64,000 bases of DNA from Pseudomonas chlororaphis subsp. aurantiaca (GTDB taxonomy: Bacteria; Pseudomonadota; Gammaproteobacteria; Pseudomonadales; Pseudomonadaceae): positions 4,402,001 to 4,466,000 of the forward strand of contig NZ_CP059162.1 in NCBI RefSeq assembly GCF_013466605.1, read 5' to 3'. Made by a program: the position numbers and the translations under genes. Below are positions 45,552-55,155 of this stretch, piece by piece. Numbering within the stretch: position 1 is the first letter of the stretch; each line of letters opens with the position of its first letter. The notes under the pieces were generated by a model. That model saw only the letters and a list, made by a program, of their open reading frames with translations. It had not been told where the DNA came from and did not search any database.

Positions 45552-46706
45552 TCAGACGCAGCTGGCCTGTGGCTTGAGGGTCATCAACAGCAGGGCCAGC
45601 AGGATCGACACCAGGATAAAACCGGCGGCGGCAACCCCCAGGCTGCCCAGCCCCAGGGTGTCGATTACCCGGCCGCCGACCATCGCGCCCAGGCCGATCC
45701 CCAGGTTGGCCCCGGCGATGTTCAACGACGCGGCAAACGCCGGCGCCTGGGGCGCGGCCTTGATCAGGCGGACATGGCTGACCAGGAACAGCGCCGCCTG
45801 GGTCACGCCCCAGACACCCATGGCCGCCGCCAGGCCCACCGGCGAATGAATGCTCGGCACCAGCGCCACCATGCCGCCGATCATCAAGGCGCAAAAGCCC
45901 ATGGACGCCAGCAACGGATGACGGTCCACCGCGCGGCCGCCCAGCGAGTTGCCGATCAGCCCCACCGCGCCGAAGCCCATCAGGCACCAACCCACCAGCG
46001 TGCCGTTGAAACCGGCCAGGCGCTCGAGGATGTCCGCCAGGTAGGTGTAGGCGGTGAACATGCCACTGAACACCAGGATCGACAGCAGCACATGCCCTTG
46101 CATCAAGGGGCTGCGCAGGATGCCGAACTGCGAGCGCAGGCTGACCTGCTCGTTGTGCACGCGGGTCTGCGGCAGGTAGACATACAGCAGCAACGCCTTG
46201 GCAAAGGCCACCAGCGCCAGGATGCCGAACGCGCTGCGCCAGCCGAAGGCATCGGAAATCAGCGTCCCCACTGGAATGCCGAACACCGTGGCGCAGACGA
46301 TACCGAAGCCGATCTTGGCGATGGCTCGCCCGGCGTAATCAGGGCCGACGATATCCACCGCGGTTTCGCTGGCCAAAGCCCAGAACACCGGCAAGCCCAG
46401 CGCCGGGATCAGCCGCGCCACCGCCATCACCCAGATATTCGGCGCCAGCGCCGCCAGGGTGTTGGCCAGGCCGAACATCACCAGTACCGAGATGAACAGG
46501 CGCTTGCGCTGGAAACGGGCGAAATAGGCCGTGAGGAACGGCCCGAATGCCGCCACGGTGAAGGCGAACAAGGTCACCAGCAGGCCGGCCTGCGGCACGC
46601 TGACCGCAAGATCCCGGGCAATCGAAGGCAGTAGGCCGACAATGATGAACTCCGTCGTCAGCACGGTAAAACCGGCGGCTGACAACAACAGAATGGGCAA
46701 CAGCAT
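45552..46706 (-). CDS. MFS transporter, DHA1/sugar-efflux-like
   Basis: 384 residues from ATG 46706 (GGAG 6 bases upstream). Twelve helices. FTVLTTEFIIVGLLPSIARDL and the loop YFARFQRKRLF fit the SotB/AraJ-like DHA1 group. Inner-membrane efflux of an unknown solute. It converges on nhaR with only 6 bases between stops. Confidence 0.86.
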   Translation of the reverse strand: MLLPILLLSAAGFTVLTTEFIIVGLLPSIARDLAVSVPQAGLLVTLFAFTVAAFGPFLTAYFARFQRKRLFISVLVMFGLANTLAALAPNIWVMAVARLIPALGLPVFWALASETAVDIVGPDYAGRAIAKIGFGIVCATVFGIPVGTLISDAFGWRSAFGILALVAFAKALLLYVYLPQTRVHNEQVSLRSQFGILRSPLMQGHVLLSILVFSGMFTAYTYLADILERLAGFNGTLVGWCLMGFGAVGLIGNSLGGRAVDRHPLLASMGFCALMIGGMVALVPSIHSPVGLAAAMGVWGVTQAALFLVSHVRLIKAAPQAPAFAASLNIAGANLGIGLGAMVGGRVIDTLGLGSLGVAAAGFILVSILLALLLMTLKPQASCV

Positions 46707-46990
46707 GGAAAACTCCGGAAACGACGACATCAGCGATGGCCTGGGGGCCCGCTGACTGGAGATGAGAAGAGGATGGCGAATCCTAACAGAATGTGTCCGC
46801 GCATGTCTGGGGTAGCGGCGAAAAAACCGCAGGCTACTCTAGAGGGCTCAGGTGGCAGATCGTCACATCCGTGGGCGAACCCCGTGTGATAAAGTCCGCC
46901 CCCTGCCGCAACACCCCGTACCTTCAGCAACTCATCAGCACGGCGTCCCCCGTTGACGCACGGCATATTAAAAAAATCAGAGATACCGCT

Positions 46991-48223
46991 ATGACTGCTT
47001 CCCCCCCGTCGCTCCTGGAAAAACTCAAACGCGCCAGCCTGGTCACGCAGATCGTCATTGGCCTGGTCGCCGGTATCGCCCTGGCGCTGCTGGCCCCTGA
47101 ACTGGCGAAATCCACCGCCTTTATCGGCAAGGTCTTTGTCTCGGCGCTGAAAGCCGTCGCGCCGATCCTGGTGTTCGTGCTGGTAATGGCCTCCGTCGCC
47201 AACCACAAGCACGGCCAGGAAACCCATATCCGTCCGATCCTCTGGCTCTACCTGCTGGGCACTTTCGCCGCGGCGGTGGTGGCGGTGGTCGCCAGCAGCC
47301 TGTTCCCCTCCTCCCTGGTGCTGAGCACCCATGACGTCGCCATCTCCGCCCCCGGCGGCATCAGCGAAGTCCTGCAAAGCCTGCTGCTGAGCGTGGTGGA
47401 CAACCCGGTCAGAGCGCTGATGAATGCCAACTTCATCGGTATCCTGGCCTGGGCCATCGGCATGGGCGTGGCCATCCGCCACGCCGGCAACACCACCCGC
47501 AGCGTGCTGGACGACCTGTCCAATGGCGTGACCCTGATCGTCCGGGTAGTGATCCGCTTCGCCCCGCTGGGCATCTTCGGCCTGGTGGCCTCGACCCTGG
47601 CCACCTCGGGCTTCGGCGCCCTGCTCGGTTATATGCATCTGCTGGCGGTGCTGATCGGCTGCATGCTGTTCGTCGCGCTGGTGATGAACCCGCTGATCGT
47701 GTTCTGGAAGATCCGCCGCAACCCGTTCCCGCTGGTGCTCATGTGCCTGCGCGAAAGCGGCATCACCGCGTTCTTCACCCGCAGTTCGGCGGCCAACATT
47801 CCAGTCAACCTGGAACTGAGCAAGCGCCTGGGCCTGCATGAAGACACCTATTCGGTGTCGATCCCGCTGGGGGCCACCATCAACATGGCCGGCGCCGCCA
47901 TCACCATCACCGTGCTGACCCTGGCCGCCGTGCATACCCTGGGCATTGCCGTCGATCTGCCCACCGCCGTACTGCTCAGCGTGGTCGCCGCCATCTGTGC
48001 CTGCGGTGCTTCCGGCGTGGCCGGCGGTTCGCTGCTGTTGATTCCGCTGGCCTGCAGCCTGTTCGGCATCCCCAGCGAAATCGCCATGCAGGTGGTCGCC
48101 GTCGGCTTCATCATCGGCGTGCTGCAGGATTCGGCGGAAACCGCGCTGAACTCCTCCACCGACGTGCTCTTCACCGCAGCCGCGTGCATGGCCCAGGAAG
48201 AGAAGGTCCGCCAGACCGCCTGA
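46991..48223 (+). CDS. sstT: Serine/threonine:Na+ symporter
   Basis: 410 residues from ATG 46991. Dicarboxylate/amino acid:cation symporter family; hairpin and helix motifs include [26 protein letters not shown] split across the sodium site, [19 protein letters not shown] and [18 protein letters not shown]. Imports serine and threonine with sodium at the inner membrane. Upstream open frame to 46793 lacks coding character. Followed by a strong terminator. Confidence 0.93.
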   Translation: MTASPPSLLEKLKRASLVTQIVIGLVAGIALALLAPELAKSTAFIGKVFVSALKAVAPILVFVLVMASVANHKHGQETHIRPILWLYLLGTFAAAVVAVVASSLFPSSLVLSTHDVAISAPGGISEVLQSLLLSVVDNPVRALMNANFIGILAWAIGMGVAIRHAGNTTRSVLDDLSNGVTLIVRVVIRFAPLGIFGLVASTLATSGFGALLGYMHLLAVLIGCMLFVALVMNPLIVFWKIRRNPFPLVLMCLRESGITAFFTRSSAANIPVNLELSKRLGLHEDTYSVSIPLGATINMAGAAITITVLTLAAVHTLGIAVDLPTAVLLSVVAAICACGASGVAGGSLLLIPLACSLFGIPSEIAMQVVAVGFIIGVLQDSAETALNSSTDVLFTAAACMAQEEKVRQTA

Positions 48224-48245
48224 GCCTGCATGAACAGCGCGCACT

Positions 48246-48284
48246 AAAAAGCCCGGCAAGGCTCGCACCTTGCCGGGCTTTTTT
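48246..48284. terminator. Bidirectional terminator after sstT
   Basis: GCCCGGCAAGG (48251-48261)/CCTTGCCGGGC (48268-48278) with A5 before and T6 after, so it can stop both sstT and the convergent DUF1993 gene. Confidence 0.92.
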
Positions 48285-48322
48285 ATGGGCTTAGCAGCCG
48301 GCTACACCAGAAGCCGGCTATT

Positions 48323-48832
48323 TCAGAAAGCGCCCATGTAGTCGCGCTTGCCGATTTCCACGCCGTTGTGGCGCAGGATCGCGTAGGTGGTGGTGACGTG
48401 GAAGAAGAACTGCGGCAGGCCATAGGTCAGCAGGTAGGACTGGCCGCTGAAGCGCTTCTCTTTCGGGGTGCCCGGACGGGTGACGATCTCGATGCCTTCC
48501 TTGCCATCGATCTGCGCCGGCTGGATGCCGTCGATAAAGGCCAGGACCTTGGCCAGCAGCGCCTGCAGCTCGGCAAAGGTGGTTTCAGTGTCGTCGTACT
48601 TCGGCACTTCGACTTCGGCCAGGCGGGCCGAAACGCCCTTGGCGAAATCGACGGCGATCTGCACCTGGCGGATCAGCGGGAACATGTCCGGGTACAGGCG
48701 GGCCTGCAGGAAGGCATTCGGGTCGATGTTCTTCGCCGTGGCGTGGGCTTCGGCCTTGTTCAGGACATCGCTCAGGGCGTTGAGCATTTGCTTGAAGACA
48801 GGAACGGAGGCGGCGTACAGGGAAATGGTCAT
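48323..48832 (-). CDS. DUF1993 family protein
   Basis: 169 residues, starting MTISLYAASVPVFKQMLNALSDVL, with the family core PDMFPLIRQVQIAVDFAKG and C-terminal LPQFFFHVTTTYAILRHNGVEIGK. The fold resembles the DinB-like four-helix bundle with a conserved histidine. Function unknown; a cytoplasmic enzyme is plausible. Monocistronic. Confidence 0.88.
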   Translation of the reverse strand: MTISLYAASVPVFKQMLNALSDVLNKAEAHATAKNIDPNAFLQARLYPDMFPLIRQVQIAVDFAKGVSARLAEVEVPKYDDTETTFAELQALLAKVLAFIDGIQPAQIDGKEGIEIVTRPGTPKEKRFSGQSYLLTYGLPQFFFHVTTTYAILRHNGVEIGKRDYMGAF

Positions 48833-48969
48833 GGTGATCTCGACAAGCTGACGGAAAAAAGCGGAAACAAAGGTGGCGCGATTATAGACCTGCCTGAGCC
48901 TCGCCGGCGGCTTGTCTTTTATCCAGCAAGGATTAGGCTAGTCGCCTTCGACAGCATAGGGAAAGCGCG

Positions 48970-49620
48970 ATGAGCATCGAGCAAGAAACCTCCAGCGAGC
49001 AATTGCAACTGACCAGCACCGAACTGCGCATTCTCGGGTCGCTGATCGAGAAGCAGGCAACCAGCCCGGAAACCTATCCGCTGACCCTCAATGCCCTGGT
49101 CATCGCCTGCAACCAGAAAACCAGCCGCGAACCGGTGATGAACCTCACCCAGGGCCAGGTCGGCCAGAGCTTGCGCGCCCTGGAAAACCGCGGCTTCGCC
49201 CGCTTGGTGATGGGCAGCCGCGCCGACCGCTGGGAGCATCGCCTGGACAAGGCGCTGGAACTGGTGCCGGCGCAAGTGGCGCTGGCCGGCCTGCTGTTTT
49301 TGCGCGGCCCGCGGACGGTCAACGAGCTGCTGACCCGCAGCGGCCGCATGCACGATTTCGAAGACAGCGAACAGGTAGGACATCAGCTGGAGCGCCTGAT
49401 CGCCCGTGGCCTGGCGCTGCTGATTCCGCGTCAGGCCGGCCAGCGCGAAGATCGCTACATGCACGCACTGGGAGACCCGGCGGATATCGAAGCGATCCTC
49501 GCCGCCCGGCAGAACCCGGTGGAACGCAGCTCGGGCAGCGGCGTATCGGCAGAGCGCATCGAAGAGCTGGAAGCACGTATCGCCGCCCTCGAAGAGCGCC
49601 TGGCGAAACTCGAAGGCTGA
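48970..49620 (+). CDS. YceH/DUF480 family protein
   Basis: 216 residues. Tandem winged-helix domains (about 15-95 and 100-180) with family signatures [38 protein letters not shown] and [22 protein letters not shown]-terminal coiled coil (about 190-216) ends the protein. Likely nucleic-acid or protein binding; physiological role unknown. Confidence 0.9.
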   Translation: MSIEQETSSEQLQLTSTELRILGSLIEKQATSPETYPLTLNALVIACNQKTSREPVMNLTQGQVGQSLRALENRGFARLVMGSRADRWEHRLDKALELVPAQVALAGLLFLRGPRTVNELLTRSGRMHDFEDSEQVGHQLERLIARGLALLIPRQAGQREDRYMHALGDPADIEAILAARQNPVERSSGSGVSAERIEELEARIAALEERLAKLEG

Positions 49621-49629
49621 CCCCCGCCC

Positions 49630-49660
49630 CTGCGGCAGCGCCTTGTAGCCGCTGCCGCAG
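49630..49660. repeat. Single REP element
   Basis: TAGCCGCTGCCGCAG (49646-49660) with a partial inverted copy TGCGGCAGCG at 49631-49640; same family as the BIMEs at 7.2 and 58.5 kb. Confidence 0.75.
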
Positions 49661-49692
49661 TCGGCGCAACCTCTCAAAGGCTACAAAAGCCC

Positions 49693-50211
49693 CTACTCCC
49701 CGTCCCAGTAATCCACCCCGTCCGCATGCCGCGCCACCGCGACGAACCCTGAGGCATTGCCCTCATCGTCGATCTTGAAGTCCTTCATCACCACATACTT
49801 GCCGGAATCCGGGTATTCGCAGATATCCGGCGCCTCCTGGGTGCTGACCGCCAGGTAACGCAGCTCGCCCTGGCTGGTATTGATGATCTGGTGCGCGGTG
49901 TCCATGTCGCCCGGCGGGCAGGCAATCACATCGCCGGCGCGGATGGCAAAACGCTCGGCGCCGAGGCGGATCTCGCCCTCACCGGCGACTATGTAGAACA
50001 TCTCTTCGTTGACGCGATGGTTATGGAAGGGGCTGGCGCGCATTCCCGGGCCCAGGGCAATCAGTCGGTAGCCGAGCTTCTGTGCGCCCAGTTGCTGGCC
50101 GATACGGGCGATGCGCTGGACATAACGGCCGGCGGTATCGCCGGTGGGGGTCAAGGCTTCAGGCAGCGGCTGAAGGTCCGCCTGATCCAGATTGAGAATG
50201 GCAGGTGGCAT
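49693..50211 (-). CDS. Cupin-domain protein
   Basis: 172 residues. The cupin metal motif is FHNHRVNEEMFYIVAGEGEIRLG (two His, one Glu), followed by the second motif region DVIACPPGDMDTAHQIIN. A single small beta-barrel, cytoplasmic, probably metal-binding. Substrate unknown. It lies 107 bases from the next gene on the same strand, an AroE-like enzyme, but a shared operon is not certain. Confidence 0.85.
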   Translation of the reverse strand: MPPAILNLDQADLQPLPEALTPTGDTAGRYVQRIARIGQQLGAQKLGYRLIALGPGMRASPFHNHRVNEEMFYIVAGEGEIRLGAERFAIRAGDVIACPPGDMDTAHQIINTSQGELRYLAVSTQEAPDICEYPDSGKYVVMKDFKIDDEGNASGFVAVARHADGVDYWDGE

Positions 50212-50318
50212 GACGGTCCTCGATCACGGTGGCGTGGAACAGGGGCAAGTCTTGGCTTGCTGGCGACCAGTATAGGAGGGCTTCGCGCGCCACCGACCTG
50301 CCCTGCTCCACCCACCGA

Positions 50319-51137
50319 TCAGGCCCGGGCGAAGGCCACCGCCCGCTGGAACTGCTCGGCGCTGGGGCGCACGCCGGTGTACAGCACGAACTGCTCCAGC
50401 GCCTGGATGGCGATCACTTCCAGGCCGGTGATCACCTGTTTGCCTTCGGCCCGGGCGCGCAGGATCAGCGGGGTTTCCGCGGGCACCGCCACCACGTCGA
50501 ACACCGTGCGCGCGGCCTGGATCGCCTCGACCGGGAACGCCAGTTGATCGGCCTCGGGACCGCCGCTCATGCCGATCGGGGTGACGTTGATCAGCATCTG
50601 TGGGCGCAGTTCGCCCAGCTCCGCCTGGCAGGCATAGCCCAGGGAGTCGGCGAGGGCCTGCCCGGCTTGTGCATTGCGGGCAACTATCACGCCATCGTGG
50701 TAGCCACCATCGCGCAAGGCACTGGCCACCGCCTTGGCCATGCCGCCGCTGCCGCGCAGGGCAAAGCGGGTGTCCTTGGGGATCCGGTGGCTGTCGAGCA
50801 ACTGGGCGACGGCGATGTAATCGGTGTTGTAGGCCTTGAGGTGGCCGTTGGTGTTGACGATGGTGTTGATCGACTGGATCGCGCTGGCCGAGGCGTCCAG
50901 TTCGTCCACCAGGGCAATGCAAGCCTCCTTGAACGGCATGGACACGCCACAGCCGCGAATGCCCAGGGCGCGGATCCCGCCGACGGCGCCTGGCAGGTCC
51001 TGGCTGCTGAACGCCTTGTAGTAGAAGTTCAAGCCCAACTGTTCATACAAATGATTGTGAAAGCGCAAGCCGAAATTCCCCGGACGCCCTGACAGCGACA
51101 TACACAACTGGGTGTCTTTGTTGGGGTTCATCTGCAT
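50319..51137 (-). CDS. Shikimate 5-dehydrogenase-like (AroE-like) oxidoreductase
   Basis: 272 residues from ATG 51137 (AAGGAG 6 bases upstream). NAD(P)-dependent SDH fold: catalytic Lys K70 in GVSMPFKEACIAL and Asp D106 in LKAYNTDYIA are kept, and the nucleotide loop is LRGSGGMAKAVASAL. The shikimate-carboxylate loop normally containing HSxSP instead reads SGRPGNFGLRFHN, so the substrate may differ from shikimate. Probably not the housekeeping aroE. Confidence 0.83.
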   Translation of the reverse strand: MQMNPNKDTQLCMSLSGRPGNFGLRFHNHLYEQLGLNFYYKAFSSQDLPGAVGGIRALGIRGCGVSMPFKEACIALVDELDASASAIQSINTIVNTNGHLKAYNTDYIAVAQLLDSHRIPKDTRFALRGSGGMAKAVASALRDGGYHDGVIVARNAQAGQALADSLGYACQAELGELRPQMLINVTPIGMSGGPEADQLAFPVEAIQAARTVFDVVAVPAETPLILRARAEGKQVITGLEVIAIQALEQFVLYTGVRPSAEQFQRAVAFARA

Positions 51138-51390
51138 GTTGATCTCCTTGGAACGCACTTTCGGATAGACGGGATTAGCCAGTCATCGGGTTCTGCCCGA
51201 TCATATCGACAGCGCCTGAAAGACGGGCCTGCCGCCCATGAACGAGGGTAAAGAAGCCGGTACAGACCTTACACAAAATTTACCCGGCGGCTGTGCAGTT
51301 TTTCAGAAAAAAGCTGTCTTAGAAGTATCCCCGCGACAGTCCTCGCGTCTATTGCAGACCGAGCGCTGGGGTTGGAACCGAGGAATAGCC

Positions 51391-51747
51391 ATGATGCATA
51401 AAGTCCCCAAGATAGCCTTGCTCATTGGTGCACTTGCTGTCGCCGGTCAAGCGTCCGCCCACGGTGGCCGTGGTTGGGGTGGCCCGGCGGTAGTCGGTGC
51501 AGTGGTCGGCGCAGCGGTGGTGGGTTCGGTGATCGCCAACCACAGTCGCCCGGTCTACGTGCAACAACCGGTCTACGTTCAGCCGCAACCTGTGTATGCC
51601 GCGCCGCCACCGGTCTACTACCAGCCACAGCCGGTGTACGTGGAAGGCCCGCCGGTCTATTACCGTCCGGCCCCGGTGTACTACGGCCCGCCTCGTGGCT
51701 ACTACGGCCCGCCACGCCATTACTACTATGGCCCTGGCCGCTGGTAA
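51391..51747 (+). CDS. Exported Tyr/Pro-rich repeat protein
   Basis: 118 residues from ATG 51391 (GAGGA upstream). Signal peptide ending near AVAGQASAHG, a glycine-spaced hydrophobic stretch (AVVGAVVGAAVVGSV), then a low-complexity tail of repeated PVYV/PVYY/YYGPP units. About a fifth of the mature protein is tyrosine and a fifth proline. Similar small proteins are annotated as hypothetical in pseudomonads. The tail suggests an extended surface or cell-wall-associated protein; function unknown. Confidence 0.75.
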   Translation: MMHKVPKIALLIGALAVAGQASAHGGRGWGGPAVVGAVVGAAVVGSVIANHSRPVYVQQPVYVQPQPVYAAPPPVYYQPQPVYVEGPPVYYRPAPVYYGPPRGYYGPPRHYYYGPGRW

Positions 51748-51996
51748 TTCCGGCGACCGCACACCCGCAGGCCCCGCCTTCACCAGCGAGGCCTGTTGCG
51801 TTTGAAACAACCCTGAAACGTCTGAATAAATCTTGCAGAGGTCGCTGCCGGGACAGCTTTTGCGATTCAATCCGGCAATAGTGTTGCCAAAGACAGCCCG
51901 TACGTGCGAGCCCACGGCTGTCATATTTATGTCATGCCAGGTCCGCAAGATCGGATCTGTCCACAAAACAGCCCCATAACAACAAGGACGACGCCC

Positions 51997-52191
51997 ATGC
52001 CGACACAGAACCCCCATCACTCCCCTACCCTGGGTACCGCGAGCAAGGTGTACAGCGCCCTGACCGAACTCAAGCACCTGGAAGGCCACCGCAGCGCCAA
52101 GTTCCTGGCCTTGCTGGCCGAGCACCTGGTGCGCAAGGGCCTGCTGCACGACCCGGAAGTGGTCTACATGCTCGATCAGGTCGTCGACTGA
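51997..52191 (+). CDS. Small conserved-type hypothetical protein, 64 residues
   Basis: MPTQNPHHSPTLGTASKVYS then a compact helical body (ALTELKHLEGHRSAKFLALL, EHLVRKGLLHDPEVVYMLDQ). AAGGA lies 8 bases upstream of ATG 51997. No export signal. Function unknown. The 249-base gap before it contains no other supported feature. Confidence 0.7.
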   Translation: MPTQNPHHSPTLGTASKVYSALTELKHLEGHRSAKFLALLAEHLVRKGLLHDPEVVYMLDQVVD

Positions 52192-52300
52192 TCGGGCTGG
52201 CGCTTTTTTTCGCCGGTATCGATGTCCACTATCGAGCGTGGTGATTTTTCGTCGAACCTCTCGGTCCGTAAGGTAGCCCCATTGATTGATGGAGGTACTT

Positions 52301-52483
52301 ATGCCCAAGGTTCAGATCATGTCCGTTATCGGTAGCGCCGTTCCCACCTCACTCAGGGAGCTGGGGTTGCTGGCGTGTTGGTACCTGGTGCGCGACGGCG
52401 AGCCGGTCAGCGGCCCGCTCACTTCGCTGACCGCCGCCCAGGCCCTGTCGCAAAAGATCGAGCAGCGCGTCCTGCATGCCTAA
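52301..52483 (+). CDS. Small hypothetical protein, 60 residues
   Basis: Starts MPKVQIMSVIGSAVPTSLRE at ATG 52301 with GGAGG 6 bases upstream. Mixed alpha/beta character, no membrane helix, one cysteine (LLACWYLV). Its stop overlaps the stop of the convergent PerM-type gene by 4 bases. Function unknown. Confidence 0.68.
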   Translation: MPKVQIMSVIGSAVPTSLRELGLLACWYLVRDGEPVSGPLTSLTAAQALSQKIEQRVLHA

Positions 52484-53547
52484 GGCAACGGCAGTTGTGT
52501 CCGCGGCCGGGTATCGACGAACAGGCCCCAGCTCGAGATGAACAGCGCGGCGATCAATGGCCCGATGACAAAGCCGTTCAGGCCGAAGATCGCCAGTCCC
52601 CCCAGGGTCGAAATCAGTATCAGGTAATCCGGCATCTTGGTGTCCTTGCCCACCAGGATCGGGCGCAGCACGTTGTCCACCAGGCCGATCACGAATACCC
52701 CGTACAAGCCCAGCACCACGCCTTGCCAGATCGCCCCGCTGAACAGGAAGTACAGGGCCACCGGGCCCCAGACGATCCCCGCACCCACCGCCGGCAACAA
52801 TGACAGCAAGGTCATCAGCACCGCCCATAGCAGCGGGCTGGGAATATCCAGAAACCAGAAAATCAGCCCGCCCAGCACCCCCTGGCTGACCGCTACCAGC
52901 ACGTTGCCCTTCACCGTGGCCCGTACCACCCGATTGAACTTGAGCTGTAGCCGGCGTTTCTGGTACTCGGCCAACGGCACCGCGATGCGTACCTTGCGTA
53001 CCAGTTCGGCGCCATCGCGCAAAAAGAAGAACAACAGGTACAGCATCACGAAAAAGCTCACCACGAACTTGAAGGTACCCTGGCCGACGCTGAAAGCCTG
53101 GGTGGCGAAGAACTGGCTGCCTTGCAGCGCGCTCTTGACGATCTTCTCGCGCAGGCTCTCCAGCTCACCCAGGCCGAAGCGGTCCAGCAGTTGCTGGAAA
53201 TACGGCGGCAGGCTGTGCTTGAACCGTTCCAGTTGACCGGCGATGTCCAGTTCGCCGCTTTCGATGCTCTGGTAGAGGTTGGCGCCTTCCTGCACCAGCA
53301 GGGTGCTGATGATGACCACCGGCAGAATGGCGCTCACCAGGCAGATACTCAGGGTGCAAAAGGCCGTCAGGTTGCGTGGCCAACCGAACTTGATTTGCAG
53401 GCGCCGTTGTAGCGGGTCGAACAGGATGCCGAGAATCACGGCCCAGAACACCGCGCCATAAAAAGGCAGCAGAAGCCAGATGAAGGCGACGGTCACCAGG
53501 GTCAGCAGAAGCACCAGGCTTTTGTGTTGCATGAGGTTCTGGTTCAT
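52480..53547 (-). CDS. AI-2E/PerM family transporter
   Basis: 355 residues with about eight membrane helices in the family pattern: two N-terminal hairpins (LVLLLTLVTVAFIWLLLPFYGAVFW in pieces), a large soluble loop (about 95-150) and C-terminal helices including WGPVALYFLFSGAIWQGVVL and NGFVIGPLIAALF. The family covers putative AI-2 exporters and Na+/H+ antiporters; substrate cannot be chosen from sequence. Inner membrane. Confidence 0.87.
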   Translation of the reverse strand: MNQNLMQHKSLVLLLTLVTVAFIWLLLPFYGAVFWAVILGILFDPLQRRLQIKFGWPRNLTAFCTLSICLVSAILPVVIISTLLVQEGANLYQSIESGELDIAGQLERFKHSLPPYFQQLLDRFGLGELESLREKIVKSALQGSQFFATQAFSVGQGTFKFVVSFFVMLYLLFFFLRDGAELVRKVRIAVPLAEYQKRRLQLKFNRVVRATVKGNVLVAVSQGVLGGLIFWFLDIPSPLLWAVLMTLLSLLPAVGAGIVWGPVALYFLFSGAIWQGVVLGLYGVFVIGLVDNVLRPILVGKDTKMPDYLILISTLGGLAIFGLNGFVIGPLIAALFISSWGLFVDTRPRTQLPLP

Positions 53548-53712
53548 GTCCGCTCTCTGTCAATAAGGTCCAGGACGCTGCAAAGCGCCTGAAACCTTAG
53601 TCCGCCGGCGTTTGCCCAAGTGCCCTGTTTTATTCATCGAGCATAGATCCAGATCAATGAAGTCTGTTGGCCCAGGCCTTACCCTCGCGACCTTTTGCCA
53701 TCGACAACCGCC

Positions 53713-55050
53713 ATGACGCCCCTGACCCGCCCCGAACTGCTCGCCCCCGCCGGCACCCTGAAAAACATGCGCTACGCCTTCGCCTATGGCGCCAATGCGG
53801 TATACGCCGGCCAGCCGCGCTACAGCCTGCGGGTGCGCAACAACGAATTCGACCATGCCAACCTGGCCCTCGGCATTCGCGAGGCCCAGGCCCAGGGCAA
53901 GCGCTTCTACGTGGTGGTCAACATCGCCCCGCACAACGCCAAGCTCAAGACCTTTCTCAAGGACCTGGAGCCGGTGATCGCCATGGCTCCGGACGCGCTG
54001 ATCATGTCCGACCCGGGGCTGATCATGCTGGTGCGCCGGCACTTCCCGCAGATGCCGATCCACCTGTCGGTGCAGGCCAATACGGTGAACTGGGCCAGCG
54101 TCGAGTTCTGGCAGCAACAGGGCCTGAGCCGGATCATCCTGTCCCGCGAGCTGTCCCTGGAAGAGATCGAGGAAATCCGCCAGCAGGTGCCGGCCATGGA
54201 GCTCGAGGTATTCGTCCATGGCGCCCTGTGCATGGCCTACTCCGGGCGCTGCCTGCTGTCGGGCTATATGAACAAGCGCGATGCCAACCAGGGCACCTGC
54301 ACCAATGCCTGCCGCTGGAAATACCAGGCAGAGGAAGCCACGGAGAACACCCTCGGCGAGATCGTCCAGCAGTTCCAGCCGGAGCCGACCCTAGGCCTGG
54401 GCGCGCCGACCGATCAGGTGTTCCTGCTGCGCGAGGCCAATCGCCCGGACGAAGCGATGCCGGCCTTCGAGGACGAGCACGGCACCTACATCATGAACGC
54501 CAAGGACCTGCGCGCGGTGCAGCACGTCGAGCGCCTGACGCACATGGGCGTGCACTCGTTGAAGATCGAGGGCCGCACCAAGTCGCACTTCTATTGCGCC
54601 CGCACCACCCAGGTCTATCGCCGGGCCATCGACGACGCGGTGGCCGGCCGTGAGTTCGACCGCAGCCTGATGAACGACCTGGAGTCCCTGGCCCAGCGTG
54701 GCTACACCGAAGGTTTCCTGCGCCGCCATGTGCATGACGAATACCAGAACTACCTGAACGGCAGCTCGGTATCGGAACGCCAGCAGTTCGTCGGCGAACT
54801 CACCGGCGAACGTCGAGACCGCCTGGCGCAAGTGAAGGTGAAGAACCGCTTTGCCCTGGGCGACCATATGGAACTGATGACCCCCAAGGGCAACTTCCAC
54901 TTCGATCTGCACCAGTTGCAGAACGCTCGCGGCGAGCCGATCGAGGTCGCGCCGGGGGACGGACACACCGTGTACCTGCCGATCCCGGACGCCGTGGATC
55001 TGCGCTTTGCCTTGCTGATGCGCGACGTGACGCCGGACAGCACGGTGTAA
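53713..55050 (+). CDS. trhP: U32-family tRNA 5-hydroxyuridine synthesis protein TrhP (YegQ)
   Basis: 445 residues from ATG 53713. Peptidase-U32-like protein with the conserved segment ELEVFVHGALCMAYSGRCLLS and GTCTNACRWKY, whose four cysteines bind an iron-sulfur cluster. TrhP works with prephenate in the O2-independent hydroxylation of U34 in certain tRNAs. The MTPLTRPELLAPAGTLKNMR start and length match YegQ proteins. Confidence 0.9.
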   Translation: MTPLTRPELLAPAGTLKNMRYAFAYGANAVYAGQPRYSLRVRNNEFDHANLALGIREAQAQGKRFYVVVNIAPHNAKLKTFLKDLEPVIAMAPDALIMSDPGLIMLVRRHFPQMPIHLSVQANTVNWASVEFWQQQGLSRIILSRELSLEEIEEIRQQVPAMELEVFVHGALCMAYSGRCLLSGYMNKRDANQGTCTNACRWKYQAEEATENTLGEIVQQFQPEPTLGLGAPTDQVFLLREANRPDEAMPAFEDEHGTYIMNAKDLRAVQHVERLTHMGVHSLKIEGRTKSHFYCARTTQVYRRAIDDAVAGREFDRSLMNDLESLAQRGYTEGFLRRHVHDEYQNYLNGSSVSERQQFVGELTGERRDRLAQVKVKNRFALGDHMELMTPKGNFHFDLHQLQNARGEPIEVAPGDGHTVYLPIPDAVDLRFALLMRDVTPDSTV

Positions 55051-55080
55051 TCCTGATTGCGGTGGCGTCGCTGATGACGC

Positions 55081-55122
55081 CATCGCGGGCAAGTCGGATC
55101 GCCGCCCGCTCGCTCCTACAGA
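55081..55122. repeat. Interrupted REP element
   Basis: CATCGCGGGCAAG and CGCTCGCTCCTACAG halves of the second REP family (as at 19.8 kb), with divergent sequence between them. Shares ATCGCGGGCAAGTCGGA with the region after fadH. Confidence 0.65.
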
Positions 55123-55155
55123 GGACAACGATCTACCCGCGATATGCTTGATCGC

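Noticed and set aside
46996..47010. C7 run near the start of sstT considered as a phase-variable tract
   Set aside because: Seven bases is short and common in this GC-rich DNA, unlike the 15-base run in the pilus chaperone.
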